Position numbers and translations under genes: made by a program
In this document: piece after piece, positions 11,556-23,737 of the stretch
How positions within the stretch are numbered: position 1 is the first letter of the stretch
Layout of the letters: each line of letters opens with the position of its first letter
The notes under the pieces: model-generated
Seen by the model: only the letters and a program-made list of their open reading frames with translations
The model's database searches: none
Told to the model about the DNA's origin: nothing
From: Erinaceus europaeus
Taxonomy: Eukaryota > Chordata > Mammalia > Eulipotyphla > Erinaceidae
Reading direction: 5' to 3'
Assembly: GCF_950295315.1 (NCBI RefSeq)
Contig: NC_080168.1
Span: forward strand, 69,263,254 to 69,327,253
Length of the DNA stretch: 64,000 bases

Positions 11556-12260
11556 CTTTCCTTTCTACAGGAGTCTGACCACTCCCCATTTGGCCTCCCA
11601 TCCACCAAGCAATAATACTTTTTTTTTTTTAAATTGGAGTTGTAATCTTTAAAAGTCTTCCTTAGTTTCAGAGAAAGTGTTGTTCATAATTCAAGTTCTT
11701 AGGAATACAGAATACTAAATTAGTACTTGTAGATTAGTACTGTGTGTTTTCGAGGGATGGTAAGTTTGGTAAATGAATTATACATAAAGTTTAACTTTTG
11801 GTAACTGGTTAAGAATGAAGTACCAACCTCATATGCAGAACAGTCTTTGCAGGTTTGGGTATGGAGTACCATATTTTTATTAACAACATTATGTTGGTTG
11901 TATGATGGTCTCCTGAGTCTTAGGGATTTGTATTTAGAGACTACAAGCAAGGTAAAAACACACCTACTAGGTATGTATATTTGGAGGGTTGGTGATTTTT
12001 TAAAACCATATTCACATTTATATAATTATTTCAGTAGAATACTTATAAAACTTAAAGTTAATTATGCAAATAGTGGACTTGTTTTACTTAAGTGTAATTT
12101 ATTTTTAAATATTATAGACATATATATTGAGTTGTTGGAAAAGTCAGGATGCATTTTTCTGTGCAAAAATGCACTGTGAATTTCCTGGCAACAAAAAATA
12201 AAGATGGGCAGTAGATTACTATGTTATTAAATACTATTTTTGATGCATTTTTATGATCAG

Positions 12261-12372
12261 GAATTAATTCAGAATGCAGAAGATGCTGGGGCCACAGAAG
12301 TTAAATTTCTATATGATGAAACTCAATATGGAACAGAGACTCTTTGGTCAAACGATATGGCACAATATCAGG
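12261..12372 (+). CDS. SACS: Sacsin, coding exon 6 (SRR1 ATPase N-box)
   Basis: The exon encodes [20 protein letters not shown] and continues to [20 protein letters not shown] is the HSP90-type ATP-binding N-box, with Asn about residue 120 by this numbering. In the GHKL family this Asn coordinates Mg-ATP. The acceptor is gatcag at 12259-12260 and the donor is GT at 12373. The 112 nt start in phase 0 and leave one base for the glycine codon completed in exon 7. The homologous boxes LLQNADDA appear in SRR2 at ~37199 and SRR3 at ~40403. Confidence 0.95.
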
Positions 12373-12764
12373 GTAAGAGTCATTAATTCAGGAAAAGTTT
12401 GATTTTATGTGCTAACAGGTGATTTTTAGTGACTTACAATATTCTTTCTAATGAATATAATTGTACTTCTTCATGTATTTAGTTCACTTCTTCACATGTT
12501 TTTCTCTAGTTTTGGTGGCAGGTATTTGAGATAAAAGAATAAGTGTTATAAATACACAATAGCTGATTCTACTAGGTCAATTTATATTTTACATTAGCAG
12601 CAAAGCAAAAGGAAATTACACACACACATACACACACATCACTCTTTCACTTTTAAAGAAGTCATAAGCATCTGTTATCTGGTGTGTTATTTTCTACTTT
12701 TAGGGTATCTTTGAAGTGTTTTGTAGTGAAGTGGGAAGACAGGTTGAAGGAAAGACAGGGTGAG

Positions 12765-12997
12765 TAAGAAAATGAAAATTAGAGAACCATTATCAAAAGA
12801 TCCCTGAATTGACATATTGCACCAAAGTAAAAGACTCTAGGGGTGGAGGTGGGGGTGGAGGGGGAATACAGGTCCAAAAAGGGTAACAGAGGACATAGTG
12901 GGGGTTGTATTGTTATATGGAAAACTGGGAAATGCTATGCATGTACAAACTATTGTATATACTGTCAAATGTAAAACATTCCCCAATTAAAAAAAAG
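12765..12997 (+). mobile_element. L1 3' end, truncated
   Basis: A G-rich block (ggggtggaggtgggggtgga), gtatatactgtcaaatgtaa and a terminal A run after ccccaatt are typical of an L1 3' end. Compare the ends at 48560-48760 and 59700. Confidence 0.5.
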
Positions 12998-13196
12998 CGA
13001 TCCCTCATATCTTGGCCCTACTCTTTAAAGTGTTGTGTTGAAAGGATTATTTCTAACTTTGACTGCAGCTCTAAGGCCAATAGAATGATTGTGAATGACT
13101 TTATGATAGTAATTAATGAGAAAAAAGAAGATCAATTCAGACTTTCTTGGGTGTATTTTATCGCTATATATTTTAAGATGCTTTGTGATTACTATT

Positions 13197-13210
13197 TTAA
13201 GTAAATATTT
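13197..13210 (+). repeat. Target-site duplication, left copy
   Basis: TTAAGTAAATATTT lies at the poly(A) end of the full-length L1 and is identical to 20981-20994. Confidence 0.85.
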
Positions 13211-14569
13211 TTTATTTTATTTTATTATTATTTTTTTATTTAAGAAAGCATAAATTAACAAAACCGTAGGGTAGGAGGGGTACAACTCCACACAATTCTC
13301 ACTACCCAATCTCCATATCCCATCCCCTCCCCTGATAGCTTTCCCATTCTCTATCCCTCTGGGAGCATGGACCCAGGGTCATTGTGGGTTGCAGAAGGTA
13401 GAAGGTCTGGCTTCTGTAATTGCTTCCCTGCTGAACATGGACATTGAATGGTCGCTCCATACTCCCAGTCTGCCTCTCTCTTTCCCTAGTAGGGTGTGTC
13501 ACTGGGGAAGTGGAGCTCCAGGACATATTGGTGGGGTCTTCAGTCCAGGGAAGCCTGGCTGGCATCCTGATGACATCTGGAACCTGGTGGCTGAAAAGAG
13601 AGTTAACATACAAAGCCAAACAAATTGTTGAGCAATTATGGACCCAAAGGTTGGAATAGTGGAGAGGAAATGTTAGAGGGGTACTCACTGCAAACTCTAG
13701 TGTACTTCTGCTTTCAGGTATATATTTTGCAGTAGTTTATGGATACATGTGAACATATGCTCTCTCTCATAGAAACTGGTGTATATCTAGGTTTTGGGAC
13801 TTTGTTAGAAAGTGAACCACCTGGGATGGAATTAGAGTATACTATGAAAGAAAAGGTCTCACCCAAGTAATGAAGCTGAAGGTTTGTCATTCCACACGTG
13901 AAGTCTCTGGACACAGTCTGAAGTGAAGCATGTTGAGGTGGCAATCGTTGCATTGATTAGGTTGCAATCGGCTGATGCAACATTATTTGATATGGATTGG
14001 GAGAGGCATACGGGAAAGTGGGCTCTATCCAAGGGTTCCAGGACTGGGGGAAGTAGAGGCTCTATAGTAGAGATGTGAGGTTCCTGCTGTCTTAGGGTTC
14101 AAAAAGACAATGGATAGTTAATGTTATCATCACATTATTTGGTAGTTGGGTTAACTTTGAAAAGTCCTTTTGTTAGGGTTTGCTGTACAGTACCCAGTAT
14201 TTTGTATATAGCTGTGCTATTGGTTGCTTCTGATCTACTTGGTCTAGGCTTTTGAGAGATTCCGCATATCAAATACACAGCCTATATATTAAAAAGACTA
14301 AGTCTGTGTTTTAAAAAACTTCAAGACATACAATTAATTTTCCCCCTCTCATATTAATTAACTAGTGATTTATATGACTACATTTTACTAGGAGTGTACA
14401 TAAACACCATTCCCACCACCGAAAGACTGTGACCCATCCCGCCCACTCACTCCCTCCTCCCACTGGCCCAGGAAGCTGCATGTGTACCCCTCACCACAGG
14501 GTTTTTACTTTGGTGCCTTACTTACAATTTGCTCAGGTCCTGCTTTTAGTTTCCCTTTCAGATCTTCTT

Positions 14570-17500
14570 AGTCAACTTCTGTTGATGAGTGGGATCATCC
14601 CATACTCATCTTTACCTTTCTGACTTAGCTCACTTAACATAATTCCTTCTAGCTCTGTCCAAAATGGGTCAGAGAAGGTGGGTTCATTGTTCTTGATAGC
14701 TGCATAGTATTCCATTGTGTATATATACACCAGCTTTCTCAGCCACTCATCTGTTGTTGGGCACCTGGGTTGCTTCCAGGTTTTAGCTATTATGAATTGT
14801 GCTGCTATGAACATAGGAGTACACACCTCGTTTTGGTTGGGTGTTATGGAGTCCATGGGGTATAATCCCAGGAGAGGAATTATTGGATCATATGGAAGGT
14901 CCATGTCTAGCCTTCTGAGAGTTTTCCAGACTGCTCTCCACAGAGGCTGGACCAATTTACATTCCCACCATCAATGCAAGAGGGTTCCTCTGTCCCCACA
15001 TCCTCTCCAGCATTTGTGGCTGCTGTCCTTTTTGATGTATGCCATTCTTACAGGAGTGAGGTGGTATCTTAGTGTTGTCTTAATTTGCATTTCTCTGACA
15101 ATCAGTGACCTAGAGCAGTTTTTCATATGTTTGTTAGCCTTTTGGATCTCCTCTGAGGTGAATGTTTTGTTCATATCCTCTGCCCATTTTTGGATGGGGT
15201 CATTTGCTTTTTTGGTGCTAAGTTTCCTGAGCTCTTTATATATTTTGGTGATTAGTTTCTTGTCTGATGTATGGCATGTGAAGATCTCCCATTCTGTGAG
15301 GGGTCTCTTTGTTTGCTTAATAGTTTTTTTGGATGTGCAGAAGCTTTTCAATTTGATGTAGTCCCATTGGCTTGTTTCTGCTTTAGTCTTCCTTGCAATT
15401 GGGTTTGATTCATCAAAGATGTCCTTGAGGTGTAGGTCAGAAAGTGTTTTACCAATGTTTTCCTCTAAGTATTTGATTGTTTCTGGTCTGACATCCAGGT
15501 CTTTGATCCATTTGGAGTTGATTTTTGTTTCTGGTGAGATAAAGTGGTTCAATTTCATTCTTCTGCATGTTACAACCCAGTTTTCCCAGCACCATTTATT
15601 GAAGGGAGCCTCCTTCTTCCATTTAATCCTTTGGGCCCCGTTATCAAAGATTAGATGTCCATAGGTGTGGGGATTTATTTCTGGGCTTTCAATTCTGTTC
15701 CACTGGTCTGTGTGCCTATTTTTGTTCCAGTACCATGCTGTTTTGATGATGATGGCTTTATAATATTGTTTAAGGTCTGGGAGTGTGATGCCTCCATTTT
15801 TGTTTCTTTTCCTCAAGATGGTTTTGGCAATTCTAGGTGTTTTCAGGTTCCAGATAAATGATTGTAGTGTTTGTTCTATTCTTTTAAAGAAGCTTGGTGG
15901 AACTTTGATGGGTATTGTATTAAATTTGTATATGGCTCTGGGGAGAATATTCATTTTGATGATATTTATTCTTCCAATCCATGAGCATGGGATATCTTTC
16001 CATTTCTTGGTATCAGTTTCTATTTCCTTGAGTAGCGACTCATAGTTTTCAGTATACAAGTCTTTCACTTCTTTGGTCAACTTTATTCCTAGGAATTTGA
16101 TTGATTTTGCTGAAACAATAAATGGGAGTGATATCTGGATGTTTTATTCTTCAGATTTAGTGTTTGCATAAAGAAATGCCACTGATTTTTGTACACTGAT
16201 TTTGTAGCCTGATACCTTGCTATATTGCCTAATAACTTCCAGTAGTTTTCTGCTGGATTCTTTAGGTTTTTCTGTGTATACTATCATATCATCTGCAAAT
16301 AGTGAGAGCTTGACTTCTTCCCTTCCAATCTGTATTCCTTTGATTTCTATCTCTTGCATGATTTCTATGGCAAGAGCTTCCAATACTATGTTGAAGAGTA
16401 ATGGTGACAGTGGACAGCCCTGTCTAGTCCCCGATCTGAGGGGGAATGCTTTCAGCTTCTGTCCATTGAGTATGATGTTGGCTGTAGGTTTGCTATATAT
16501 AGATTCCACTATCTTGAGGAATTTCCCATCTATTCCCATTTTTTGTAGAGTTTTGAGCATGAATGGGTGATGGATTTTGTCAAAGGCTTTCTCTGCATCT
16601 ATTGAGATAATCATGTGGTTTTTGGCTTTGCTTTTATTGATGTGGTGAATGACATTGATTGACTTACGGATGTTGAACCAGCCTTGCATTCCTGGGATGA
16701 ATCCCATTTGGTCGTGATGAACAATCTTTTTGATATGTTGCTGTATCCGGTTGGCCAAGATCTTGTTTAATATTTTGGGACCTATGCTCATCAGAGATAT
16801 TGGTCTGTAGTTTTCCTTTTTTGTTCTGTCCCTATCAGCTTTTGGTATCAGGGCGATGTTGGCTTCATAGAAGGTGGAAGAGAGTATTCCTGTTTCTTCA
16901 ATCTTATGGAAAAGCTTAAGAAGTATGGCTACTAACTGTTTCCTGAAATTTTTGTAGAATTCGTTTGTGAAGCCATCTGATCCAGGACTTTTGTTTTTGG
17001 GGAGATTCTTAATAACGGTTTCAATTTCTTTGTCTGTGATTGGTGCACTTAGATTTTGTAGTTCTTCTTGGTTCAGTTTTGGAAGGGCATATGCTTCTGG
17101 GAATTGTTCCATTTCTTCCAGATTCTCTATCTTGGTGGCGTATATAGTTCTTTATAGAAGTTTCGCAGAATTCTCTGGATTTCTGTGGTGTCAGTTGTGA
17201 AATCTCCATCATTTACAATTCTATTAATTTGAGTCTTCTCTCTTTTTTGTTTGGTGAGTCTGGCTAGGGGTTTGTCAATTTTGTTTAATCTTTCAAAGAA
17301 CCAACATTTGGCTTCATTGATCTTTTGTATGGTTCTTTTATTTTCGATGTTGTTTATTTCTGCTCTAATTTTACTTATTTCTGTCCTTCTGGTTGCTTTA
17401 GGGTTCCTTTGTTCCTCTTCCTCTAAGTCCTTGAGGTGTGCAGTAAGGTCATTCATTTGAGCTTTTTTCTTGTTGTTTAATATGTGCTTGTATGCCTATA

Positions 17501-18380
17501 AGTTTCCCTCTCATTACTGCTTTAGCTGTGTCCCAAATATTTTGATAGGTTGTGTCTTCATTTTCATTTGTTTCCAGGAACATTTGAATTTCCTGCTTGA
17601 GTGAATCTCTGACCCTGTGGTTCTTAAGGAGTATGTTGTTTAGTTTCCAAATTCTGTGACTTTTAATACTGTTTGTTGTTAGATGTGAGTTTTACTCCAC
17701 TGTGATCTGAGAAGATACTTGGGATGATTTTGATGCACTTGAATTCATTGATGCTGTCTTTGTGGCCTAACATGTGGTCTATCCTTGCGTATGTGTTATG
17801 TGGATTTGAAAAGAAGGTGTATTCCAGTTTTTTGGGGTGAAGGACTCTCAAAATATCCAAGAGGTCTAGTCTGTCAATCTCTTCATTCAATTCTCTTGTA
17901 TCTTTGTTGGTTCTCTGCTTTGTTGATCTAAGTGTGAGAGTCGGGTATTGAAGTCTCCCACTATTATTGTATTACTATTGATGTATTTTTGAAATTCTTT
18001 CATGACGTGCTTGACGTATTTAGATGGTCCCTCATTGGGTGCATAGATGTTAATAATTGTTAAGTCTTCTTGGCTGATTGATCCTCTTATCATTATGTAA
18101 TGTCCTTGCCTATCTTTTATTACTTTATTTATTTTAAAATCTATCGTGTCTGAGATGAGAATGACTGTTCCTCCCCTTTTTTGTGGTCCATTAGCCTTTA
18201 TGATAGTTTTCCATCCTTTCACTTTAAGTCTGTATTTATCTTGTTGTAACAGGTGGGATTCTTGCAAGCAGTATATGGTTGGGTTATGTTTTCTGATCCA
18301 TCCCCCCACTCTGTGCCTTTTGATGGGTGAGTTTAAGCCATTGACATTTATTGATATTATGGATTTAATGCATTGTAGTG
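14570..18380 (-). pseudogene. L1 ORF2 (endonuclease/reverse transcriptase), broken
   Basis: ORF2 of the full-length L1. The N-terminal endonuclease is seen at 18309-17887 and 17890-17663 (QESHLLQQDKY, INIYAPNEG, IVGDFNTRLSH with the catalytic Asp and Asn). The reverse transcriptase lies at 17112-16144, with the catalytic FADDMIVY box and [14 protein letters not shown]. The C-terminal region is at 16080-14971 and 14955-14572, ending LEGIMLSELSQKGKDEYGM. These parts are in at least five separate open pieces, so frameshifts or stops separate endonuclease from polymerase. The encoded enzyme would nick target DNA and copy L1 RNA into it if intact. Confidence 0.88.
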
Positions 18381-18501
18381 CCGTTGTTCAGAAAAAATTT
18401 TTGTTTGCTCTGATATATTGTAAGTATTATAGTGATGTTATTGTTTATAAGAGGTCTTTTAGAACCTCTTTCAGGGCCGGTTTGGTGATGGTTGCCTCCT
18501 T

Positions 18502-19353
18502 TCACTGTTGTTTGTCTAAGAAGGTTTTGATCCCTCCATCTAGTTTGAATGAAAGCCTAGCAGGATATATTATCCTTGGTTGAAACCCTTTTTCATTCAG
18601 GGCTCGATAGATATCTTGCCATTCTCTTCTTGGTTTTAGAGTTTGAGTTGAAAAGTCTGCAGATAATCTTATGGGTTTTCCTCTGTATGTGACTTTTTGT
18701 TTCTCTCTTGCAGCCTTTAGGATCCTTTCTTTATCCTTACTCCTTCTCATTGAGACTATGATGTGTCTTCAGGTCTGGGTTGATTCTGTTTGGAACTCCT
18801 TGGGCCTCTTGAATCTTGATGTCCTTTCTGTTATTCAGGTCTGGGAAGTTTTCTTCTATTATTTCCTCTAGAATGTTTGCTTCCCCTTCCTCTCTTTCTT
18901 CCTCTGGCAGGCCAGTTATACGAATGTTACTTCTTTTGAGATCATCCCATATGTCTCTGTTGTTGTTTTCAGTGTCTCTCAGTCTCTTTTTGAGCTCTTT
19001 CACCTCTTTCTTCGTTTTCTCTAACTTATCCTCTGTCTGACTAATTCTGTTTTCTGCTTCTGTTAGTCTGATTTCCCTTGCCTCAGCTTCTTTCTCCATT
19101 ACAGGTATTTCAGCTTTCAGTTCTCTAATTGCCTCAAGATAATCAGTATTTTCCTTGGGGTGGTCTCAACTGTTTTTTGCCTAATACTTCCATTCCTTTC
19201 CTCCAATGCTGTTTTCATTTCTGTGATTAATAAGTTTATTATTGCTTGCATACTTTTCTTATCTATGGTTACTTCTGGCTGATTTATAGTTTCTTCTGGG
19301 CTCTTGTCTTCATTCATTGGAGTAGCAGTTTTATTTGTTTTTGATCTACCCAT
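18502..19353 (-). pseudogene. L1 ORF1 (RNA-binding protein), broken
   Basis: The N-terminus is MGRSKTNKTATPMNEDKSPE, at 19353-19117. A coiled coil and the RRM region lie at 19099-18737 (ITGLPEEEREEGEANILEEI), and the C-terminal domain at 18750-18502 (MRRSKDKERILKAAREKQKV). Two frame changes, near 19110-19150 and near 18750, separate the three pieces. Confidence 0.85.
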
Positions 19354-20980
19354 TTTTTTGATTTATGTGTTTCTTTTTTTTTATGCTCTGTTGTTCCTCA
19401 GTTGTTGTGTCTTGAGTACAAGCAACACTGTACTAAATACCTTTATGACAATTGCACTCACCAACCTCAGGAATTACAGTAGCAAGTATTGAAGCAGTTT
19501 AATCACTACTAGTTAGCCAAACAATGTCTCCAGTCCGTGAAAAAATAGTAACCAAATCCAAGTGAAGAAGAAAGAGAAAAGAAAGAAGGGATAGCAAGAA
19601 TAGACAGTTATGCAAATCTACTATCCACTGTATATTCTATGGGTAACAAGAGGGGCAAGGGAAGTAGAGCAGAGATACACACATAGAGAGTCCACTCTGA
19701 GCCAGATTTCTTCCCCAAAAATAATTCACAAATTCAGAAAGACAAAGAAGAAGGAAGGAAGAAATGTATGATAAGATAAAAAAAAAAGAAAAAAGAAACA
19801 AGAGAAAAGAGAAAAGATAAGAAAAAGAGCTGTAATTAAAGAGCAATGGAAGGAAAGTTTTTTTTGATTACTTTATTTTTAATTTAAATTAAATTAAATT
19901 TTTTTAATTAGCTAGGAGGAGGATGAAGCAGAGAGTCTGTAGTGGAGGTAGGATTAACGAGACAAGTTCTTCCCACAATAGATAAGATGCCCAGTACCCT
20001 AGCAATGAAAGATACCCTAAGAGTCAATTCTAATCAACCTAAAGGTGGCGGAAGATATATATAACTTTATATAATATTAATAATAAAATAGAGCAGGGTA
20101 AAAAAAAAAAACCTTGTCCCAGATTTCCTGAAACCTCGTGAGCAGAGGCAGCTGATTGTTAAGAAAGAACAAAACAAAACAAAAACAAATTAAAAAAAAC
20201 CCTCAGGACTAGACAAGGATAGACAGTTATGCAAATCTACTATACACTGTATATTCTAGGGGTAGCTAAAGGAGGAATGGAAATTGAGCAGAGATACTCT
20301 TAGTGAGAGTCCACTCTGAGTCAGAATTTTCCCCCAAATAATTCCCAAACATGTATCAGTGAATTCAGTGAAAGCACACTGTTTTGTGGTGTGGGGGATG
20401 GGGCCTGTGGCTTTGGAAGCTGTAGAATTAAGGAAGAAAGGATGACAAGAATGAGAAAAAAAAGAGAGAGAGAAAAAAGAAAAAGATAAGAAAAAGAACA
20501 GTAATAAAAGAGCAGTGAAAGGAAAGAGTTATTTATTTATTTATTTTTTATTATTTAATTAGCTATGTGGGTGTGGTGGTGGTGGGGGGGGTTGGCTACT
20601 TAGAAAGAAAAAAGGCCAGAGGTTTCAGAAGGGAATAGACTTAGAATGAATGATACTCCCTGGTGGGACAGGAATCTTGGTAAAGAAAGAAGGTCAGCAG
20701 GGGAGCCTGCTAGGAGCTGGTCCCCAGGGATTGGTTATGGTGGGGGAAGGGAGAGGAGGTGCGCTTTGGGAATAATAATTTAAAAGAAAAAAAATTTTTT
20801 TCCCTTTTTTTCTACTCTATTTTTTAACTCAAATTAAGTTATAGTCACCTGCTTGGTGTCACCGCTAGGACCCCTTATTGACTGGCCTACTAAAGGCAGA
20901 AAATCCTACCGTTTCCAGATTAAGTGGTCAGAGCTCAAGCCACTAGCTGCTTCTCAGTCTGCCATCTTCCGGGAACTCCC

Positions 20981-20994
20981 TTAAGTAAATATTT
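20981..20994 (+). repeat. Target-site duplication, right copy
   Basis: TTAAGTAAATATTT directly follows the L1 5' end and is identical to 13197-13210. Confidence 0.85.
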
Positions 20995-21067
20995 AAACAG
21001 TAAATACTCAGCATTTACTATTGCCAGTATATTCATTCTTAGGTCAGATTTAGGGTAGGCAAGTTGA

Positions 21068-21200
21068 ATTTTTTTTTTCTTTTTTCTTTACCAGAGCACT
21101 GTTCAGCTCTGGTTTATAGTGGTGTGGGGGATTAAACTTGAGACCTTGGAACTTCCAGCATGAGAGTTTCTTTGCATAATCATTGTTATCTTCCTACCTG
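21068..21200 (-). mobile_element. SINE, 'gagcactgctcagct' family
   Basis: A T-rich run, then ccagagcactgttcagctct, ggtgtgggggattaaacttg and ctttgcataatcattgttat. Forward copies of the same family lie at 55530 and 58340. Confidence 0.6.
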
Positions 21201-21227
21201 AAAGTTGCCCCTCCCACCTTCTTTTCC

Positions 21228-21410
21228 TTCCTCCCTGCAGGTGTCTTATCTTTCTCTCCCCCTCTCTGTCTTCTACCTTCTCTCTCCATTTCTCTCTGTC
21301 CTATCCAACAATAAGGACATCAGTAACAACAAGAATAATAACTACAACAATAAAACAACAAGGGCAACAATAGGGAATAAATAAATAAATATTTTAAAAA
21401 ATCTAAAAAA
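21228..21410 (+). mobile_element. tRNA-derived SINE, head missing
   Basis: gcaggtgtcttatctttctc body, then tgtcctatccaacaataagg and an AACAACAAGG / AATAAATAAAT tail. The tRNA-like head is absent. Confidence 0.8.
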
Positions 21411-21417
21411 AAAGAAA

Positions 21418-21552
21418 AGCGAGGGGGAGACAGAGAGAAAGATAGACACCTGCAGACCTACTTCACTTGTGAAGTGTCCCTGTTGCAGGTGGGGAGCAGG
21501 GGCTTGAAACCTATGGGTCTTTCAGTATAGTACTATGTGTGCTTAGCCAGGA
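21418..21552 (-). mobile_element. tRNA-derived SINE, partial, reverse
   Basis: GA body, tagacacctgcagacctact, ggtggggagcaggggcttga and tgtgtgcttagccag head. It is head to head-less neighbour with the SINE before it. Confidence 0.7.
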
Positions 21553-21779
21553 CTTCTAAATCAGATCATCTATATTGCAATATTTTTGTCTGGTATCATA
21601 CAGGTACAAATTATTACAGAACCTTTAGGGTGAGAATATGAAGAGATTCTTTAATTCAGATGTTTAGGGAATTTTACCTATAGTCTTGGCTTCATCTAGT
21701 AGAAAAAAAATTGAAACAAGATTATTTCTCTGAATTTGTATATAAGCATAGTTATAGATAGGCCTTTTATTTTTATTTT

Positions 21780-22092
21780 TGTATGCTCTCCAAGGTTATT
21801 GCTGCGGCTTAGTGCCTACACTAGGAATCCACTGCTCCTGGAGGCTATTTTTCCCATTTTATTGCCCTTATTGTTACCCTTGTTGTCATTATTATTTTTG
21901 TCATTGCTGCTGTTGTTGGGTAGGACAGAGAAAAATTGAGAGAGTAAGGGAGACGGGGAGACAAACATACCTGCAGATCTGCTTAATTGCTTGTGAAGTG
22001 ACCCCCTGCATGTGGGGAGCTAGGGGCTCAAACCAGGATCCTTATCCGGTCCTTGTGCTTTGTAGCCACCTGCACTACCACCCGACCCCCAG
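21780..22092 (-). mobile_element. tRNA-derived SINE (cgggcggtag type), reverse
   Basis: ctccaaggttattgctgcgg, ggaggctatttttcccattt, tgttgggtaggacagag, and cactaccacccgaccccc at the head. Confidence 0.85.
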
Positions 22093-22133
22093 ATAGGCTC
22101 TTTAGGTGAGATCACACCAGCCTGTTTATAAAC

Positions 22134-22335
22134 TGTGGCAGGTAGTGTTGTGGTGTACTTGGTTGAGTGTACATGTTACCATGTGCAAGAATATGAGTTC
22201 AAACTCTGCAGGAGGGAAGCTTCTTGATAGGTAAAACAGTGCTGCAAGTATCTATATTTCTCTCTCTATCTCACCCTTCCATCTCAGTTTCTCTCTGCCT
22301 CTGTCCAATAAATAAACAAATAAATATTAAGGAAA
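22134..22335 (+). mobile_element. tRNA-derived SINE (ggtggtgcac type)
   Basis: gtggtgtacttggttgagtg head, gagttcaaactctgc and aataaataaacaaataaat tail. Confidence 0.8.
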
Positions 22336-22379
22336 AATTATTTAAGAAGATCTTGGACATGTAAAAGTTAGCAAAATCA

Positions 22380-23075
22380 TTTTGATACCTTTATATTTAT
22401 TGAGGGATCCTCATGCTCCCTTCCCCTTTAGTATCCTTAGAGCTGTTGAAATTGACCATGGAGTATATATATTTCACATTGTCTGTTCCATTGCTTTGTT
22501 TCTTAAATCAAACTAATGAGTGAAAACTGTTGTTCTTTCTTCTTCTGGCTTATTTCACTTAGTATGATCCCCTGCAGTTCCATCCATCTTGTAATAAAAG
22601 ACAAGCTCTCATATTTTATTTTTTAATACTTTGTTCTTTTTTAAAAATTTATTTATTTATTATTGGATAGAGAGAGAAATTGAGAAGGGAGGGGGAGATA
22701 GAAAAGGAGAGAGACACCCACAGTCCTGCTTCACTACTAGCAAAGCTTCCCCCTTGATCTTTCATTTTTCACCTGTGAAGTTTTCACAGGTGTGAGGTGA
22801 TACACATTGTTGTCTTGGTTTGTATTTCTCTATTGAGTGATATTGAGAACTTTTTCAGTTTGATGTAATCCTATTGGTTTACTTTTGCATTTGTTTTCAT
22901 TGCTAATGACTTGAGTCTCCAAAGATAGTTCTGAAGTTGACACTGTGGAGTGTCCTGGCAATGTTATATTTTTTTGTATTTTATGATATCCAGTCTAATA
23001 TTCAAATCTTTAATCCAACAAACAAAAGTGGTGACTTTTGTGCATGGTGATATACAGTTATCCAGTTTCATTCTT
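22380..23075 (-). mobile_element. Old L1 ORF2 fragment with SINE insertion
   Basis: 22380-22635 and 22760-23075 follow L1 ORF2 order (ggcttatttcacttagtatg; on the - strand RMKLDNCIS, FVCWIKDLNIRLDIIKY). A reversed partial SINE sits at about 22640-22758. Confidence 0.65.
22640..22758 (-). mobile_element. SINE, partial, nested in L1
   Basis: tatttatttattattggata, then GA-rich sequence, cccacagtcctgcttcacta and caaagcttcccccttg. Confidence 0.65.
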
Positions 23076-23079
23076 GCTG

Positions 23080-23640
23080 CTGTGGAAGTCAGAGGCGGGT
23101 ACACAGAGTAACCTTGCAGAAACAGTTTGGACTGGAAGGAAGCTACTATGCTGGAGTTCTCACTGTAGGTCATTTTACCTACAGACTCTACTGCCAAGCA
23201 TGTCAAGCTGTAATGGAAGTCAGAGAAAAGCACTCTTAGCCCTGAAGAAGAAGACTGAACTATAACTCAACAAGTCCCCAGTACACTAAGGTGTCATTGT
23301 GACACCACAGAGTTAGAAATAGCCTCCTTGGAAACGGCTTCTAGCAAGGGTACTTGTGCTTACCTTGTTGGTGCTAGCTTTGCAGGTCAACCACAGTTTA
23401 TACACCAACATCTCCTCCTTACTGCTCCTCAATTTGTAAAATTGTATAAAACTCAAGTTGGAGCAATGTTTGTAACATGGTACACTGTGATTAATATTCT
23501 TGGTTTTCTATGTGTTATATGTCTTAGTGCTATAACAGCCATAGTTTTTTATTTGTGGTCAAAATGCCGTAATCTTTCTGCTGGTAATCTTTACTTTCAA
23601 TTTAAAAACATTCTTATTGTGAAAGCATTCAAGGTTATCA
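23080..23640. other. Unclassified stretch before SACS exon 7
   Basis: Richer in mixed codon-like sequence than the surrounding intron, but I recognise neither a repeat nor a protein. An open frame (23328-23828, +) includes a hydrophobic run around ILGFLCVICLSAITAIVFYL, then reads into exon 7 in a different frame from sacsin, so it is probably chance. It could be a decayed processed pseudogene or an old transposon. Confidence 0.3.
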
Positions 23641-23737
23641 CACAGAATCTAGTCTTCCCATCCCCTTCTCTCCATCTTGTAGAACTGAACACTGGACTGT
23701 GCCCCTCTGAATTCCTGTTTGTGCTTTTAACACCCAG

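Larger units (their letters stand above)
7676..12260 (+). other. SACS: SACS intron 5
   Basis: This is a 4.6-kb intron. Its first ~1.5 kb is AT-rich unique sequence with a possible L1 scrap near 8150-8250. It then holds an antisense SINE (9245-9563), an old antisense L1 ORF2 piece (about 9600-10640), unassigned sequence (10640-11330), a worn SINE remnant (11335-11555) and unique AT-rich DNA up to exon 6. Short open frames here show no recognisable protein. Confidence 0.8.
13211..20980 (-). mobile_element. Full-length L1 retrotransposon (7.77 kb)
   Basis: The element runs antisense to SACS. From its 5' end at 20980 (gggagttcccggaagatggc on the - strand) it contains a ~1.6-kb 5'UTR, ORF1 (about 19353-18502), ORF2 (about 18380-14570) and a ~1.2-kb 3'UTR ending in an A-rich tail (T-rich on the + strand at 13211-13245). 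A perfect 14-bp target-site duplication brackets it, so the boundaries are exact and nothing was lost at the 5' end. Both ORFs are interrupted by frameshifts and stops, so as read it could not move on its own. Confidence 0.93.
12373..23737 (+). other. SACS: SACS intron 6
   Basis: This 11.4-kb intron is two thirds mobile DNA: an L1 3' end (12765-12997), a full-length antisense L1 (13211-20980), several SINEs (21068-22335), an older L1 with SINE (22380-23075) and an unclassified ~560-bp stretch (23080-23640). A short CA-rich run lies near 12617-12640. Unique sequence remains mainly at 12373-12765 and 12998-13196. Confidence 0.85.

Noticed and set aside
14717..15361. 214-residue + strand hydrophobic open frame
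   Set aside because: Antisense shadow of L1 ORF2; the - strand gives the real reverse-transcriptase-related protein.
1860..22335. Spaced similar units as a CRISPR-like array
   Set aside because: The recurring units are SINEs of 200-350 bp in both orientations with A-rich tails, not short direct repeats with uniform spacers.
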